Assembly (NCBI RefSeq): GCF_963678635.1
Contig: NC_087071.1
Location: 8,663,842 to 8,727,841, forward strand
Direction of reading: 5' to 3'
DNA from: Symsagittifera roscoffensis
Lineage: Eukaryota; Xenacoelomorpha; Acoela; Convolutidae
DNA: 64,000 bases
A model generated the notes under the pieces. That model searched no databases and was not told where the DNA came from. It worked only from the letters and a program-made list of their open reading frames with translations. Positions 20,501-27,651 of the stretch are shown here, piece after piece. Each line of letters opens with the position of its first letter. The stretch's first letter is position 1. The translations under genes and the position numbers were made by a program.

Positions 20501-21639
20501 ACAGCATTGTAGGCTAGCAGACAGGAAAAAAAGCAACTAAGTCCAAAGAAAACGGAAAAAATTTCGAAACCACAACTAAAAAATTCAAAATGTTGTCTGG
20601 AATGATGTTCTATTAGCGGAAATAATTTCCACAAACATAATCGACGGCCTTTAATGAAAATTCGAAAACAATTTTCGAAGGAAAAATAATTGTTGTCATG
20701 GAAAATTTTGAACTATATATTCTTTTCTGAGATTTTTTATGTTTTGTGCGATCTGGAGGGGAGCATACTAACTATAGTTTCCTGAAAAGACCCAAATCTA
20801 GATCTAGATTAGTAAGCCGATAAAATACAAGGCGAAATCATTTATTCGGAAAAAATTTAAGCAAAAAAAAGTTACTAGAATTACAAATTGCAGGAGGAAA
20901 TGAAAATGTAAAAAGCAACTACAATGAAAACTGCATTCAGAAAAAAAACATACGATGTGGCAAATAAGTCGCCAAAACATTAGCAGACAAATAATAAGCC
21001 GACAGTTTTTTTGAAATACACAAGAAGTCAGGGCTAATCCATTTCCAAATTACAAAAGTAAACCAACAGCACTTACAACTACAACGAACAGCACAAGAAA
21101 CATCCGTGATGAGGCAACTAATCCGATAAAAGATAAGCAGTTAAACAATAGGCCGAAGATGCAATTTTTCTCGGCGAAAAAATTCAATTTCATATATTCT
21201 GAAAAAATCAAGGTCCGGCCGGTACTCAAACCCAAGACCTTAGGGGGTCAAAGGCAGCCGCGTTACCTTTAGACCAAGTGATGGAAGGTGTTATGGTTCA
21301 GTATTTGAGTTAAGTATTTAAGCAAATTCAATTTCCTACAGATTTTAAGAAGAAAATGTTAACAGGATAAAAATAGCTTCTGATTACAAGACACTTGTAT
21401 CTCTCGCAATTATAATAACTTTTAACTTGATTATAAACTTTAAATGCCCATCAGCCCATTCGTGCCTTTTTGTTTAACATGTCCGCCCACTCGATCACCT
21501 CAACTGGGATTTCAGTCATCTCACAACTGGAGAAGTTCCAGCAGTTGATTGTGTCCAGGTCTCTCTGGTAGTGCGTGAACAGGTCGTCAAACTTCTTCTT
21601 CGCCTCCTTCGACTGGTGAAGGCGGTTGAAAAACGGCAT
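2484..21639 (-). CDS. LRSAM1 orthologue, multi-exon, 3' end outside window
   Basis: Ten exons in order encode an N-terminal start resembling vertebrate LRSAM1 (MPFFNRLHQSKEAKKKF), a leucine-rich repeat block, long coiled coils, the signature YWLVQYQRLLSTKP (vertebrate form YWLIQYQRLL) and the first part of a SAM domain. LRSAM1 is a RING E3 ubiquitin ligase that acts on TSG101/ESCRT-I sorting and on intracellular bacteria. About 575 codons are visible. The rest of SAM, the PTAP/PSAP motifs and the RING should lie left of the window. Splice phases match at every placed junction except between the LRR exon (ends phase 0) and the exon at 18,223-18,383 (needs one prior base), where a small exon is missing from my model. 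Two donors are GC rather than GT. The introns are very large and full of repeats; the longest is 9.2 kb. Confidence 0.87.
2990..3130 (-). CDS. LRSAM1 exon with the YWLVQYQRLL signature
   Basis: Exactly 47 codons ending ESDQYWLVQYQRLLSTKP plus VSIASK. This is the most diagnostic stretch; vertebrate LRSAM1 has ENYWLIQYQRLLNQKPLSL just before its SAM domain. The acceptor is CTTGTAG|GATGAG and the donor is AAG|GTAAGCG. Confidence 0.9.
3905..4042 (-). CDS. LRSAM1 coiled-coil exon (VEMIEQQLVHM...)
   Basis: Exactly 46 codons. VEMIEQQLVHMTMLEMKRRD matches the vertebrate LRSAM1 pattern IETELLQLTQLELKRKS. The acceptor is TGTGTGTAG|GTTGAG and the donor is CAG|GTGAGAAC, both phase 0. Confidence 0.85.
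4333..4498 (-). CDS. LRSAM1 coiled-coil exon (DIYNDERILGELL...)
   Basis: One base plus 55 codons (DIYNDERILGELLEQTEHE ... RNQLIQQ), with acceptor TTTTTGTAG|GGATATC and donor CAG|GTTAGTTA. It resembles the coiled coil before the vertebrate region containing LIETELLQLTQLELKRK. A run of 21 G on the coding strand sits about 35 bases upstream of the acceptor. Confidence 0.8.
4534..4554. repeat. C21 homopolymer (G21 on the coding strand)
   Basis: A run of about 21 C on the plus strand inside an LRSAM1 intron, ending about 35-55 bases from the acceptor of the exon at 4,333-4,498. It is part of the intron on the coding strand as poly-G. The exact length is uncertain. Confidence 0.85.
4649..4716. repeat. 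Dispersed repeat, 'ataaaattgatgcttatg' family, copy 1
   Basis: The segment contains 'cttcaaactta', 'ccataaaattgatgcttatg' and a GGCTCTTTTCC-type end (read on the minus strand). Related copies are at 11,041-11,110 (same strand) and 8,763-8,827 (opposite strand). It is probably a short non-autonomous transposon family. Confidence 0.55.
4816..6168 (-). mobile_element. Complete hAT-type DNA transposon (decayed), 1,353 bp
   Basis: The ends are perfect 14-bp inverted repeats, CAGGGTGACCAAAT at the left and ATTTGGTCACCCTG at the right. The flanks carry a perfect 8-bp target duplication, CTGTGCGG, at 4,808-4,815 and 6,169-6,176, which is the size made by hAT transposases. Runs of 'aaaggggac' lie just inside both ends. 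The transposase relic inside is on the minus strand and broken. The element sits in an LRSAM1 intron in the same orientation as the gene. Confidence 0.9.
4944..6030 (-). pseudogene. hAT transposase relic (frameshifted, internally shortened)
   Basis: The first part (6,030 to about 5,660) starts MKNDFPWALSVHGNPHAVRC and has a BED-type zinc finger pattern (CRCCNQ ... HQETGRH). The reading frame breaks near 5,660-5,690 and continues in another frame to 4,944. That second part carries TDNCNTMRGKVGG and VGCTSHLPNLA, typical of the hAT RNase-H-like core, and then a short C-terminal region (TNSERAKNAEVDRENF). The total is much shorter than a normal hAT transposase (600 aa or more), so most of the catalytic core is missing. 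It is not expected to encode an active enzyme. Confidence 0.8.
6330..6466 (-). CDS. LRSAM1 coiled-coil exon with GC donor
   Basis: Forty-five codons plus two bases (AEEYAALHDEYIKKSMERQL ... SRKIL). The acceptor is TTTTTTTCAG|GCAGAGG. The donor that restores the frame with the next exon is CTCAG|GCATGA, a GC donor. The only GT alternative nearby (TCGG|GTCTTA) leaves the wrong phase. The complete hAT element lies 162 bp downstream, in the following intron. Confidence 0.7.
6575..6665. repeat. TA-rich low-complexity tract
   Basis: About 90 bp composed almost only of 'tatatta' and 'ttatat' variants within an LRSAM1 intron. A small reading frame here is an artefact of composition. Confidence 0.8.
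6775..6895. repeat. Dispersed repeat shared with 15,123-15,240
   Basis: Both copies begin 'aaatggtcaaa' and contain 'gacagcata' plus 'ctgcacttt' followed by 'catattgaaaaaaa' or 'catcttcgataaaaaa'. Only part of each copy aligns by eye. No ends or target duplication were identified. Confidence 0.45.
6896..8056. other. Intronic stretch without recognised features
   Basis: AT-rich intron sequence between two LRSAM1 exons. No coding, RNA or clear repeat signal is visible on either strand. Confidence 0.5.
8057..8251 (-). CDS. LRSAM1 coiled-coil exon next to the 21-bp repeat array
   Basis: Sixty-five codons in phase 0 (ELAAVSLEMDEQRNQWVSSL ... DRQEKLAAVQ), coiled coil. The donor is CAA|GTGAGT. The acceptor ATATGATTAG|GAACTGG is itself the first copy of an 11-copy 21-bp tandem repeat that fills the end of the upstream intron. 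Confidence 0.8.
8251..8481. repeat. 21-bp tandem array, 11 copies, containing splice acceptors
   Basis: Ten exact copies of a 21-bp unit starting 'cctaatcatataaaaaatcg', plus an eleventh with one change (ataga). Read on the gene strand each unit is a pyrimidine run followed by ATATGATTAG|GA, so it is a repeated 3' splice site. The copy nearest the exon is the acceptor used for the exon at 8,057-8,251. Each upstream copy read in frame includes a TAG stop. Confidence 0.95.
8482..9202. other. Intronic stretch with one inverted copy of the 'gatgcttatg' repeat
   Basis: Mostly featureless AT-rich intron. At 8,763-8,827 a minus-strand copy of the family at 4,649 and 11,041 is present, next to a run of 11 C. 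Confidence 0.5.
9253..9539 (+). pseudogene. Internally deleted hAT transposase relic
   Basis: It opens MPIPYEKYFEFTDPRHY followed by a BED zinc finger (ALCKLCKKLQYKT ... SNLKPHFEKTHP). After about 20 codons it jumps to the hAT C-terminal dimerisation signature (TVERLFSDSGNILSKKRKRL). A one-base shift near 9,350 separates the two halves of the finger. The whole catalytic core is missing, so this is the remains of a deletion derivative (MITE-forming type). It is unrelated in detail to the element at 4,816. The ends were not located. Confidence 0.75.
9672..10560. repeat. 334-bp tandem array with nested 76-bp repeats
   Basis: Three copies start at 9,672, 10,006 and 10,340, a period of exactly 334 bp. 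Copies 1 and 2 each hold two 76-bp subrepeats ('ataacgtaaattgc' ... 'tgcaaattattc'), while copy 3 holds one and then diverges. Each unit also has 'gagtcgcgaacc' and 'ttttgcaccagggttc', which resembles hAT terminal sequence. The array begins right after the hAT relic and its 'aaaagcgg' runs. Confidence 0.9.
10858..10924. repeat. Dispersed direct repeat, copy 1 (other copy 12,676-12,742)
   Basis: About 66 bp is shared almost base for base with 12,676-12,742, from 'tttatggcattgtctagac' through 'aagctctgcatc' to 'aatatttaaaa'. The family and ends are unknown. Both copies lie in the 9.2-kb LRSAM1 intron. Confidence 0.75.
11041..11110. repeat. Dispersed repeat, 'ataaaattgatgcttatg' family, copy 3
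   Basis: Matches the copy at 4,649-4,716 through 'ccataaaattgatgcttatg' and keeps 'aaaacccctcc', which is also found in the inverted copy at 8,763. It ends in a GGCTCCCCC variant of the GGCTCTTTTCC end. Confidence 0.6.
11111..12552. other. Intronic stretch without recognised features
   Basis: AT-rich DNA. The small open frames on both strands have no recognisable motif, no codon bias and no splice-site support. Nothing is annotated here. Confidence 0.5.
12553..12610. repeat. Repeat with a conserved hairpin, copy 1
   Basis: Shares 'gaaaaaagtctagt' and a downstream hairpin with 47,926-47,980. The stem is CACTTGC/GCAAGTG with a 4-base loop (12,585-12,602). The copy at 47,958-47,976 has CCCTTGC/GCAAGGG, so one base pair is changed on both sides. 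Confidence 0.6.
12676..12742. repeat. Dispersed direct repeat, copy 2
   Basis: Second copy of the 66-bp repeat at 10,858, with only a few differences (for example 'aggtaaatgacttaaggtct' in place of 'aggttaatgacataaggtcc'). Confidence 0.75.
13108..13223. repeat. Imperfect inverted repeat (hairpin)
   Basis: The left arm 'caccatttaaaattcctacc' (about 13,108-13,135) pairs with the right arm 'aggtgggaattataaatgg' (about 13,195-13,222), with a spacer of roughly 60 bp. This fits a small foldback or MITE. No target duplication was found. Confidence 0.6.
13306..14175. mobile_element. Nested elements with GGCTCTTT terminal inverted repeats
   Basis: Four ends of one type are arranged as two inward-facing pairs. 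The outer pair is GGCTCTTTTCCAGTTTCCC at 13,306 and the complement of a similar end finishing at 14,175. The inner pair is GGCTCTTTGCCACTCTCCC at 13,472 and the complement of GGCTCTTTACCAGATTCCC ending at 14,118. The related end at 4,716 ties this family to the 'gatgcttatg' repeats. No transposase is present, so these would be non-autonomous. The target duplication is unclear. Confidence 0.45.
13775..13872 (-). mobile_element. tRNA-derived SINE head
   Basis: On the minus strand a box-A-like TAGCGTAGAGGTAGGGAAG is followed about 35 bases later by a box-B-like GGTTTCGAACCTGAGC. This is the spacing of a tRNA-type Pol III promoter without a foldable full tRNA. It is likely the 5' head of a SINE; its tail was not delimited. 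Confidence 0.5.
14176..15122. other. Intronic stretch without recognised features
   Basis: AT-rich intron. No exon, RNA gene or repeat could be supported. Confidence 0.45.
15123..15240. repeat. Dispersed repeat shared with 6,775-6,895
   Basis: Contains 'aaatggtcaaa' and 'gacagcatacaactgcactt', as in the copy near 6,775, and leads directly into satellite block B. Confidence 0.45.
15350..16200. repeat. Satellite-like block B, same family as 40-1100
   Basis: About six diverged units of 145-175 bp with the landmark 'ccctgacagcacc'/'ccctgaaagcaacc' followed by 'tagggttgagaatttcaag' near 15,375, 15,520, 15,675, 15,835, 15,995 and 16,170. Linking motifs 'ctcgaaaaccaaaaggattt' and 'catttggaggcca' are shared with block A. 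Orientation is the same as block A. Confidence 0.7.
16201..17477. other. Intronic stretch with a dispersed repeat at about 16,970-17,200
   Basis: Featureless AT-rich DNA apart from a segment ('tttcgctgggaaatctg' ... 'gtgacctttacacttttgctg') that recurs at about 22,210-22,300 and partly at 23,580-23,640 and 9,200-9,250. This looks like an old dispersed transposon family. Confidence 0.45.
17478..17588 (-). CDS. LRSAM1 coiled-coil exon (KQLQEEDELIL...)
   Basis: Exactly 37 codons, glutamate- and lysine-rich coiled coil (LEQQKMEELILIQTLTEM). The acceptor CTGATTTAG|AAACAA and donor GAG|GTAATTG are both phase 0. It is followed by a 9.2-kb intron filled with repeats. Confidence 0.75.
18223..18383 (-). 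CDS. LRSAM1 exon after the LRRs (linker)
   Basis: Fifty-three codons plus two bases (MMSLNPFTEYVYHECLPDD ... ENLIK), with acceptor TATATCAG|AAATAATG and donor AAG|GTGGGTAA. It has no clear counterpart in vertebrate LRSAM1. It is placed here because it is open, has good splice sites and joins the following coiled-coil exon in phase 0. Its 5' phase does not match the LRR exon, so one small exon between 18,384 and 19,105 is probably missing. Confidence 0.6.
19106..19489 (-). CDS. LRSAM1 LRR exon
   Basis: About 128 codons carrying most of the leucine-rich repeats, with at least four units of the LxxLxLSxNxL type (for example LLLLDLSNNGLKSI, LQVLSIKDNRFMTLP and LRKLDISQNNIIELP). The acceptor is TTATTAG|GGACTC and the donor is AAG|GTAAAAG. 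The upstream boundary may be off by one base because I could not settle the length of an A-run near 19,440. LRRs are the recognition part of the ligase. Confidence 0.85.
19490..20780. other. LRSAM1 intron 1, right half: diffuse repeats only
   Basis: A short phrase, 'gtaggctagcagacag' or a variant, occurs near 20,180 and 20,510. Otherwise nothing is recognised. There is no additional exon evidence between the first coding exon and the LRR exon, which join directly in phase 0. Confidence 0.4.
20800..21300 (-). mobile_element. tRNA-derived SINE-like element, copy 1
   Basis: Read on the minus strand, the right end carries box-A-like TGGTCTAAAGGTAACGCGG and box-B-like GGGTTTGAGTACC about 35 bases apart (about 21,290 down to 21,205). 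Its body shares 'aagccgataaaata', 'gaaatcattt' and 'ggcaactaa' with 47,510-47,860, where another tRNA-like head sits in the same relative place. The boundaries are approximate. Confidence 0.55.
21466..21639 (-). CDS. LRSAM1 coding exon 1 (start codon)
   Basis: Fifty-eight codons from ATG at 21,637-21,639. The start MPFFNRLHQSKEAKKKFDD aligns with the start of vertebrate LRSAM1, and CEMTEIPVEV matches the first LRR-like turn, which supports this ATG. The exon ends ...MLNKK at a GC donor (AAG|GCACGA). Joined in phase 0 to the next exon it gives MLNKK-GLIFSHN, matching the vertebrate pattern at this point, and no usable GT donor is nearby. Confidence 0.85.
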
Positions 21640-22430
21640 TATAAAATACACGTAAATTAGATTCAAAATCACATCTGAAACAAAAAGTTCTCAACTTTCG
21701 AATTTCTCTCTCGCTCTTTTTCTCGCTATTTTTTGGCCATAATTTAATTCGTGTAAGAAAAAATGAACTTCTAAAGCAAACAAACAAATTATTTTGATTT
21801 TCTTCACTTTTTCTCGAGCTTTAATTTAAGTTTTTAAAGAGAAAATTATATTCAAGATCTCATCAGAGAAGAGACACTATATCATCCTCATCATGAATGA
21901 ATATCCTCCCTACTAAATAGATCGAGTTAAACGTTTCTACCCGCAACTTAAATTAGAATTACTTTATACTCTACATGCAAAAATTTAAATTTATCGAGTA
22001 AAGTTCCAATTTAGAAACAAGTTTTTTGTTTACTATTCCTAAAATAAAGTAGTGAAAGAGAAAAAAGATTCTAGCTTGTTTGAAACTAGACTTTTTTCGG
22101 AAGCTTAGAACATCGAAAGCTTAGAACTCGGGAATATTAAGCAAGCTCGTACGGTTTGTCTTCAAAATCAAAAACATAGCCAACATACAGTTGGAAACGA
22201 TCAACATTTTTTTATTCCGCAGGGAAATTCACTTTCGAAACTAGAAGTCAATTAAAATGTTCGTGACCTTTACATTTTTGCTGTTCGATCTTACAATCCA
22301 ACAATCCAATCGATCTTAAAATCAAACAAGAAATCAAATCAAAAAAGAAACTGCAAAAAAAGCAAAAAAGAGCGACTTATTCCTGTAAAAAACCATAAAA
22401 AACCACCAAAAACTATATAAGTCTTCACTA
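21640..22430. other. Region upstream of LRSAM1
   Basis: AT-rich DNA with no clear TATA box or CpG island. A dispersed repeat ('gtgacctttacatttttgctg') lies at about 22,200-22,300, shared with 17,080. It would include the LRSAM1 promoter, which I cannot place. Confidence 0.4.
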
Positions 22431-22639
22431 CTAATACTAATGCGTTTATTGTCATTTTTCCTATTGTCGCGGAGTTGGACATCAGAAAAGCTCGTAAGCA
22501 ATGGTTCAGATGAGGGCATTCTGAATAGCATGCAAGCTATTAAATGGAGAATAACACGTTTCTCCATGCCATTTGATCAAGGCAGTCTGTGGATTTGAAG
22601 TCTAAAGTATTCAGGTCTCGTTTAACACAATCGATCCAG

Positions 22640-22835
22640 CGATTCCGAAGTCACTTTAAGACAAAGTTACCAACCACATAACCTGTTGATCTGGACAAGC
22701 TACAAAAGCGGTCGCGGCTACGATGGTATGGCTATGTTCATCGAAGACAAAATAACCATACGCTAAAATCAACAGACCATGTTTCAGTCAGCGGAAAAGA
22801 CCAGCAGGAAGGCCTAAAAAAGCTTGATCGATTTT
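22640..22835 (+). pseudogene. LINE ORF2 C-terminal fragment
   Basis: On the plus strand it reads KRSRLRWYGYVHRRQNNHTL, and after a one-base shift GKRPAGRPKK. This is the typical end of many RTE/CR1-like LINE polyproteins (RLRWYGHV ... GxRPxGRPKK). It is a short, frameshifted fragment. Confidence 0.65.
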
Positions 22836-22859
22836 CACATCACTTTCAAATCAGCACTC

Positions 22860-23480
22860 GTAAGAGAGCTGGATATTGCCTTGGTCTGCGCCCAGGTTTC
22901 AGAGCATTACATCATAACTGACAGGACACAAGCCCCGTAGATATGACACCTTGTAATCAAGTCAATATCTTTATTCAGCAGCAGAGGCGCAATTTGCTGC
23001 CATTTCGTTCAGAAAGCTGCTATTCTGACCGATGATGCACGTATTGCGTCACTTCCGACAGAAATCATATCACCCAGATAGCAGAACTCTTTGACAGTAC
23101 TCAGGATTTAAAATTGATTGCATTCTGATTTGAGTGATAATTCGAAGGATTATTGTATCTTGGACAAACAATTGATATTATGTTTAGGTATTTTTCTCAG
23201 GCTACTGCATTTTTATGCACCCATAGGTTACAAGAATTGCAGCGTATTGAATTTACGCCGACTCCCTACAAACAAAAAGCGCATGGATAAATTCCGGTTT
23301 TGTGAGAAATAGACTTTTGGCCTGAAATCAAATAGTTTGTCTTATCCATGTTGATTTTTGAACGCGTTTTTGCAAAACTTTGTTCCAAGTATTAATTTCT
23401 CAATAGACTGGGATTCCGTTTCAGCTGATATCACAAAGTCATCTGCATATAGCATATCCCATGGTACCAGGGAACAACAG
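22860..23480 (-). pseudogene. LINE reverse transcriptase fragment (opposite strand to its neighbour)
   Basis: On the minus strand, in order: MLYADDFVISAETESQSIEK (the RT active-site block), a decayed cysteine cluster (YPCAFC ... GVGVNSIRCNSC ... LWVHK), EFCYLGDMISVGSDA, and HIYGACVLSVMMHSETWA. This is the usual LINE order, broken by several stops and frameshifts. The fragment continues weakly up to about 23,640. Confidence 0.75.
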
Positions 23481-23640
23481 TTTCTTCACAACGTTCAATA
23501 CTCTCAAATATATATGTCTTTAAAACTCTTTGAAGTTGCAGAGCAAAAACAATTAAAACCAGATGAAAAGGAAAATTTTTTTGTTCCGTTGGGAAGTCTG
23601 AAAATTTAAAAGCCATTTTCGAAATAAGAAATCGACTACA

Positions 23641-24482
23641 CTTGGGTCAACACAATACCAAAAAAAGGAATCAGAGCCATTTACCAAGCGTTCACTGAAC
23701 CGACAATTTTTGGGTTGTCACATACTCAAATACCTGTTGTCATAGAAACTGAGCAATGAAAATTTGAAACTTAACTTGAAACACCGCAGATTCTTTTGTT
23801 GTTGTTTTTCAGTCGTCGCAATTTCACTCGGCGAAGTCACAAGTCTATTAAGGTTAAAAGAGAAAAGAGGGGTGTTCTGGGATCAATTAAAAAGATGAAG
23901 TTGCATGGTGGGAAGGACAGTATGAGGGGAAGGACAGTATGGGCAGTTTGGGGGTGGGGCGGACGTTGGGGTCAGTTTGATTGAAGTACGTAATCAGAAA
24001 GGGGCTGTAACCGGATCTCAACTGGGAAATAAATCTCCAAGTACAAAGAGGAAGTGAATCTTCGGCGGGGAAGAGATCAGGTGGTCTGAGAGCAGAACAT
24101 TTGAGGATGCGGCATCTGATATGACCTGCCTAACTTCTGAAGAAATTTGAAATTATCAAAGATGAAAAAAACTTCGGACACTAAAAAGAAATGCATAAGA
24201 TTATTAGTTTCATATACGATAGAGTCATTTATAGGGGCGTATAAGTCAAGCAACGAAAGACGGATATTTCCTGTGGTTGTGGGATAATAGTAACAACAAA
24301 GTAGCAAATTTGATGAAGCAAAGATTTTGAGGGCGAACTGTGACGCCAGTAGATGATCAACTAGGGCTCGCATGATTTAGAATTGGTCTTACCAAAGCTT
24401 TAGAGCTAACCAAAAAAAGTGACTTTGAACTGGCCCCAAGGAGTCCCAGATAGAGCTTTCAGGATCGATATCCTGCGCGCGG
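23641..24482. other. Unassigned stretch
   Basis: No supported gene. A minus-strand open frame at 24,077-24,373 (98 codons) has a phrase LLDLYAPINDS that vaguely recalls LINE endonucleases, but I cannot align enough of it to call. Confidence 0.35.
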
Positions 24483-24602
24483 TTTTTACGGATATTCGCT
24501 CGCAATGTTCTGCGAAATTTTACGAACGGGTCGGATGTTTTACGGATGTTCGCTTGCAATGGTCTGCGAAATTTAGGAACTGGTCGAATTTAGGAACGGG
24601 TC
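24483..24602. repeat. Short imperfect tandem repeat (~50-55 bp, 2 units)
   Basis: 'tttacggatattcgctcgca' plus 'tctgcgaaatttta' recurs as 'tttacggatgttcgcttgca' plus 'tctgcgaaattta', each followed by 'gaacgggtcg' or 'gaactggtcg'. The source is unknown. Confidence 0.7.
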
Positions 24603-25640
24603 AAGCAATTTTGGATGTTTCTCGAGGGACACTATAGCATTGTTCATTTCACATTCGTGTCGGTGTTGAAACCTTTGAAAGAGAAAAAAGGCTGGCCGAA
24701 CCTTTAGAACAATGGGATAAAATCAACACTGGGCCGAAAGAGTCAAAACATTTGAGATCTTCATTTGATTTTGAAGGGTTACCAAAAGATAATTTTTCCA
24801 AATTTGGAAAAATTTGTTCAAAAAGATTTTAAAAATTTGTTTAAAAAACTTTGTTTATTAGCCCGATATTTTGAAGGTGGACTGTGCTTTGACCGTACAG
24901 TTCTACTTTTGAGGATTTTGCTACTTTGATGCTATTCTCAGTTGAAAGAGGGATAAAATTTAAAAAGCCTTCCTAGCGAAGTTAAAGGGCTTTTCTCCTA
25001 GCTGCTCTTTACGCTTTATCACCAGTGTGGGTTATCAATTGAGTACTTTAGCAATTCTAACCAGCATTAGCAATTCCAACCAACCGCTAAAAATTTCTAT
25101 AATTAAAATTAATTGGATAGGTTCCTACCACAGTTGCATCCATTTAATGATGGGATCACTTTCCAGAACATCTCGCCGATCCATTGCATTAACTTAGGAA
25201 GTTTTCACCTAGTCCTCTTCGTTTGAAGCATAACAAAAAGGGTTGGATGGATTATTCTGATGGAAAGTAGATAATAAAGAGATGAGAAGTCTGATTTTCT
25301 CTTTGTCGAGCAAATTTTGTATCTTTATTGAGGGCTGGAGGAAAGAAACAAAGCCGGCCGGCGGGAATATGGTGACGTTCTTCAGCGAGTATCGTGTCTC
25401 GAAAATGCTAAAAATCTTGCTAAAAACTCCTCGCAGTAATTGATAATACTTTTCGAGTCAGCTTTAAAAAAATAAAAGTTTTACGGGAAGCGAACGGTAT
25501 GTCTTTTCAATAGGAAGATTGATTAAATTTGGCAGATGGTCTAAGCCTAGCTTTGAACTTGTTTTCCACGAAAGATTTCATCAAATAGATGACGAGGCCG
25601 AGAACGTATCTGTAGATGAGGCTGACGTGTTACTGTCGTA
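24603..25640. other. Unassigned stretch, probably decayed LINE 3' part
   Basis: No reading frame is supported. Its position directly downstream (minus sense) of a LINE endonuclease fragment suggests badly decayed LINE sequence, but no RT motif can be read. Confidence 0.3.
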
Positions 25641-25649
25641 TGGTGGAGT

Positions 25650-26310
25650 CGTTTAGATCGTCGTTTAGTGGGGTAAAATTAGATTCAATAATGTAGGCTC
25701 GGAGTCTGGCCCCACGTTGGTGTTCGCGGACATTGGATTACCAAAGAGGGTAAAAAACATGAACTTCATTGAGGTCTTAACTGTTTTCACCAGATGAGAG
25801 AGCTGTCATGGAGGCTTTAACGTCTTTGGGGCAACTAGATGAGGGAGGGACGTAACTTTTTCCAATTTCACTTTAACTCTTGAAAAACCACTACGTGGAT
25901 CTTGTACTTGCTCAACATGGCTGCAACTTTGAGTGATTTTCCAGAGATACCATTACAATTTAATTGTAGAAAGTTCAGGGCTTGGTACAGATGAGGTTTG
26001 CTTGGTTATTGGGATGTTCGTTAAGGAAAGGGGGTTTAAGTCATTAGGTCGATTAGGAATTTGATTGGTTGCAAAGGGATGTGTGATTACTGGGTAGGAA
26101 TTATTAGTTGGAGGGGATTTGTTATAGGCTGGCGAGTAAAGTAAATGTTGATCGCATGAGGGGGCAGTATTAAAGATTCGGTACAAGAGTGGCAGTAATA
26201 AGCTCGATTGTGATCATTGAACTTTTTAAGACAGCTACAATTAAAATCGATCCACCCACATCGTGGCAACACACTCACGCTTGGCTCCGTAAAATTTTTT
26301 GTTTGCAAGG
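25650..26310 (-). pseudogene. Second LINE: ORF1-like zinc cluster and endonuclease N-terminus
   Basis: Reading down the minus strand: a cysteine-rich segment (CGWIDFNCSCLKKFN ... RAYYCHSC), a proline/asparagine-rich linker, then FLQLNCNGISGKSLKVAAML followed by IHVVVFQELK, which is motif I of the AP endonuclease found in many LINEs. After a break comes RGARLRAYIIESNFTPLND, the later endonuclease block. Stops and frameshifts interrupt it. No RT domain can be read downstream. Confidence 0.65.
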
Positions 26311-27651
26311 GGGCAGGTACAGGAGCCAGGCTTAGGGTTAATGCCGGGAGGAGGAAGTAGGATTTAAAATAATGGACGAAGCGACCCGACAGACATAAAA
26401 AGCTCCGAAACTAAAAAACAGGAGACAGCATGCTTTCCGCGCACCCCTGTATGGGGAAGGCATGGTAAACAACAGCGCGTCGGGTCCACCACTTGAAAGC
26501 GGAAGCTCCCTCTCGCAAATTCCTAAACAAAAGCATAAAAATGAATGTTTTTTTCTTTTCATACGACGCAAAAAATGGCGATTTAGCTGATATAACATAG
26601 GATGTGAGAAAATTTGGTTAATGGAGCAAAGTTAAAAAATCAGGCACTGTATTTTTTACTAATAATTTTTTTCTATAACATCGTTTCATATTTGTTTCGC
26701 AATGGACTTCAACACCTAAATAGAGAAAACCTGGAAAAAAAACCTAAATATTTAGAAACAAGACTGCTCGTACCAGGATCAAGCCCAGATATTTTCGACC
26801 ACCTTTTACTGGTTTTATGCGGACTGAGTCAGTTTTTCAGTAATTGAATCGTATATTGGAATTAGTAGGACCAATGAGCTTGCCTCAACTCAATATGGAA
26901 CAATTTTTTTAATTGGGATAGCTTGTCACGCTTAAATATTTTGCGTTAAACTTTCGCGTAGAAGAATAAAACGATCAGACTCGTTTTAAATTGAACAGCC
27001 AGTCACGCTTATAGAGTGATGTGGGCGCATGGCAGGGCCCACCTAGGTCCAGGGATCGGGCCCCCAAACAAACCCTGAACGTTCTGAATAAAAACCACCC
27101 CAAGCATATATATTCCTCACTTTGTTCGAAATGTTATTCGAAAAAACAAGTAAACGTGAAAAACAATTGGCTCATTCAATCGGTTGAATACTTAAAGATT
27201 TAACGTAGTAGTTCCATGACTCTAGCTTCGGCTTGGCAAACTATTACTCACTTTTCATTAACTACTTTCAATATCATCTTTAACTTCTTGGTGATTAAAA
27301 CAAATCCCATGCTCAGAAATAATAACATTTCAACTTTTCTCGAGTCAGCTCCACATTTAGAAACTGTTTACCTTTATATCTCGATCGTAAACTAAGATTG
27401 ACCTTAATAGTTCTATAATATAAGCCGACATAGACGTGGGAACCCTATCAGTCGATATCCAACAAATTTCGAACCTATTAATGTTATTCAAACAATGATT
27501 ATCAACGCCCAAATTTACCAAATATTTGTGTTTTAAACGGAAATAAAATTGATTAGAGTAATCAAACACTCTCTGTTCAATTAGAATTAAGCTCACATGA
27601 ACAAATACTAGCTCAGAAGCGTGACCGAAAATCAATATTAACCGCAAATAT
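26311..27651. other. Unassigned flank of the LTR element
   Basis: AT-rich with a GC-rich patch at about 27,015-27,070 ('agggcccacctaggtcc'). No coding, RNA or clear repeat evidence. Confidence 0.4.

Noticed and set aside
22640-23480. Twin-primed LINE insertion
   Set aside because: Twin priming would put the inverted 5' piece on the other side of the 3' piece; the order seen does not fit.
24077-24373. A 98-codon minus-strand frame as a LINE endonuclease piece
   Set aside because: Only a short phrase (LLDLYAPINDS) is suggestive; not enough to align.
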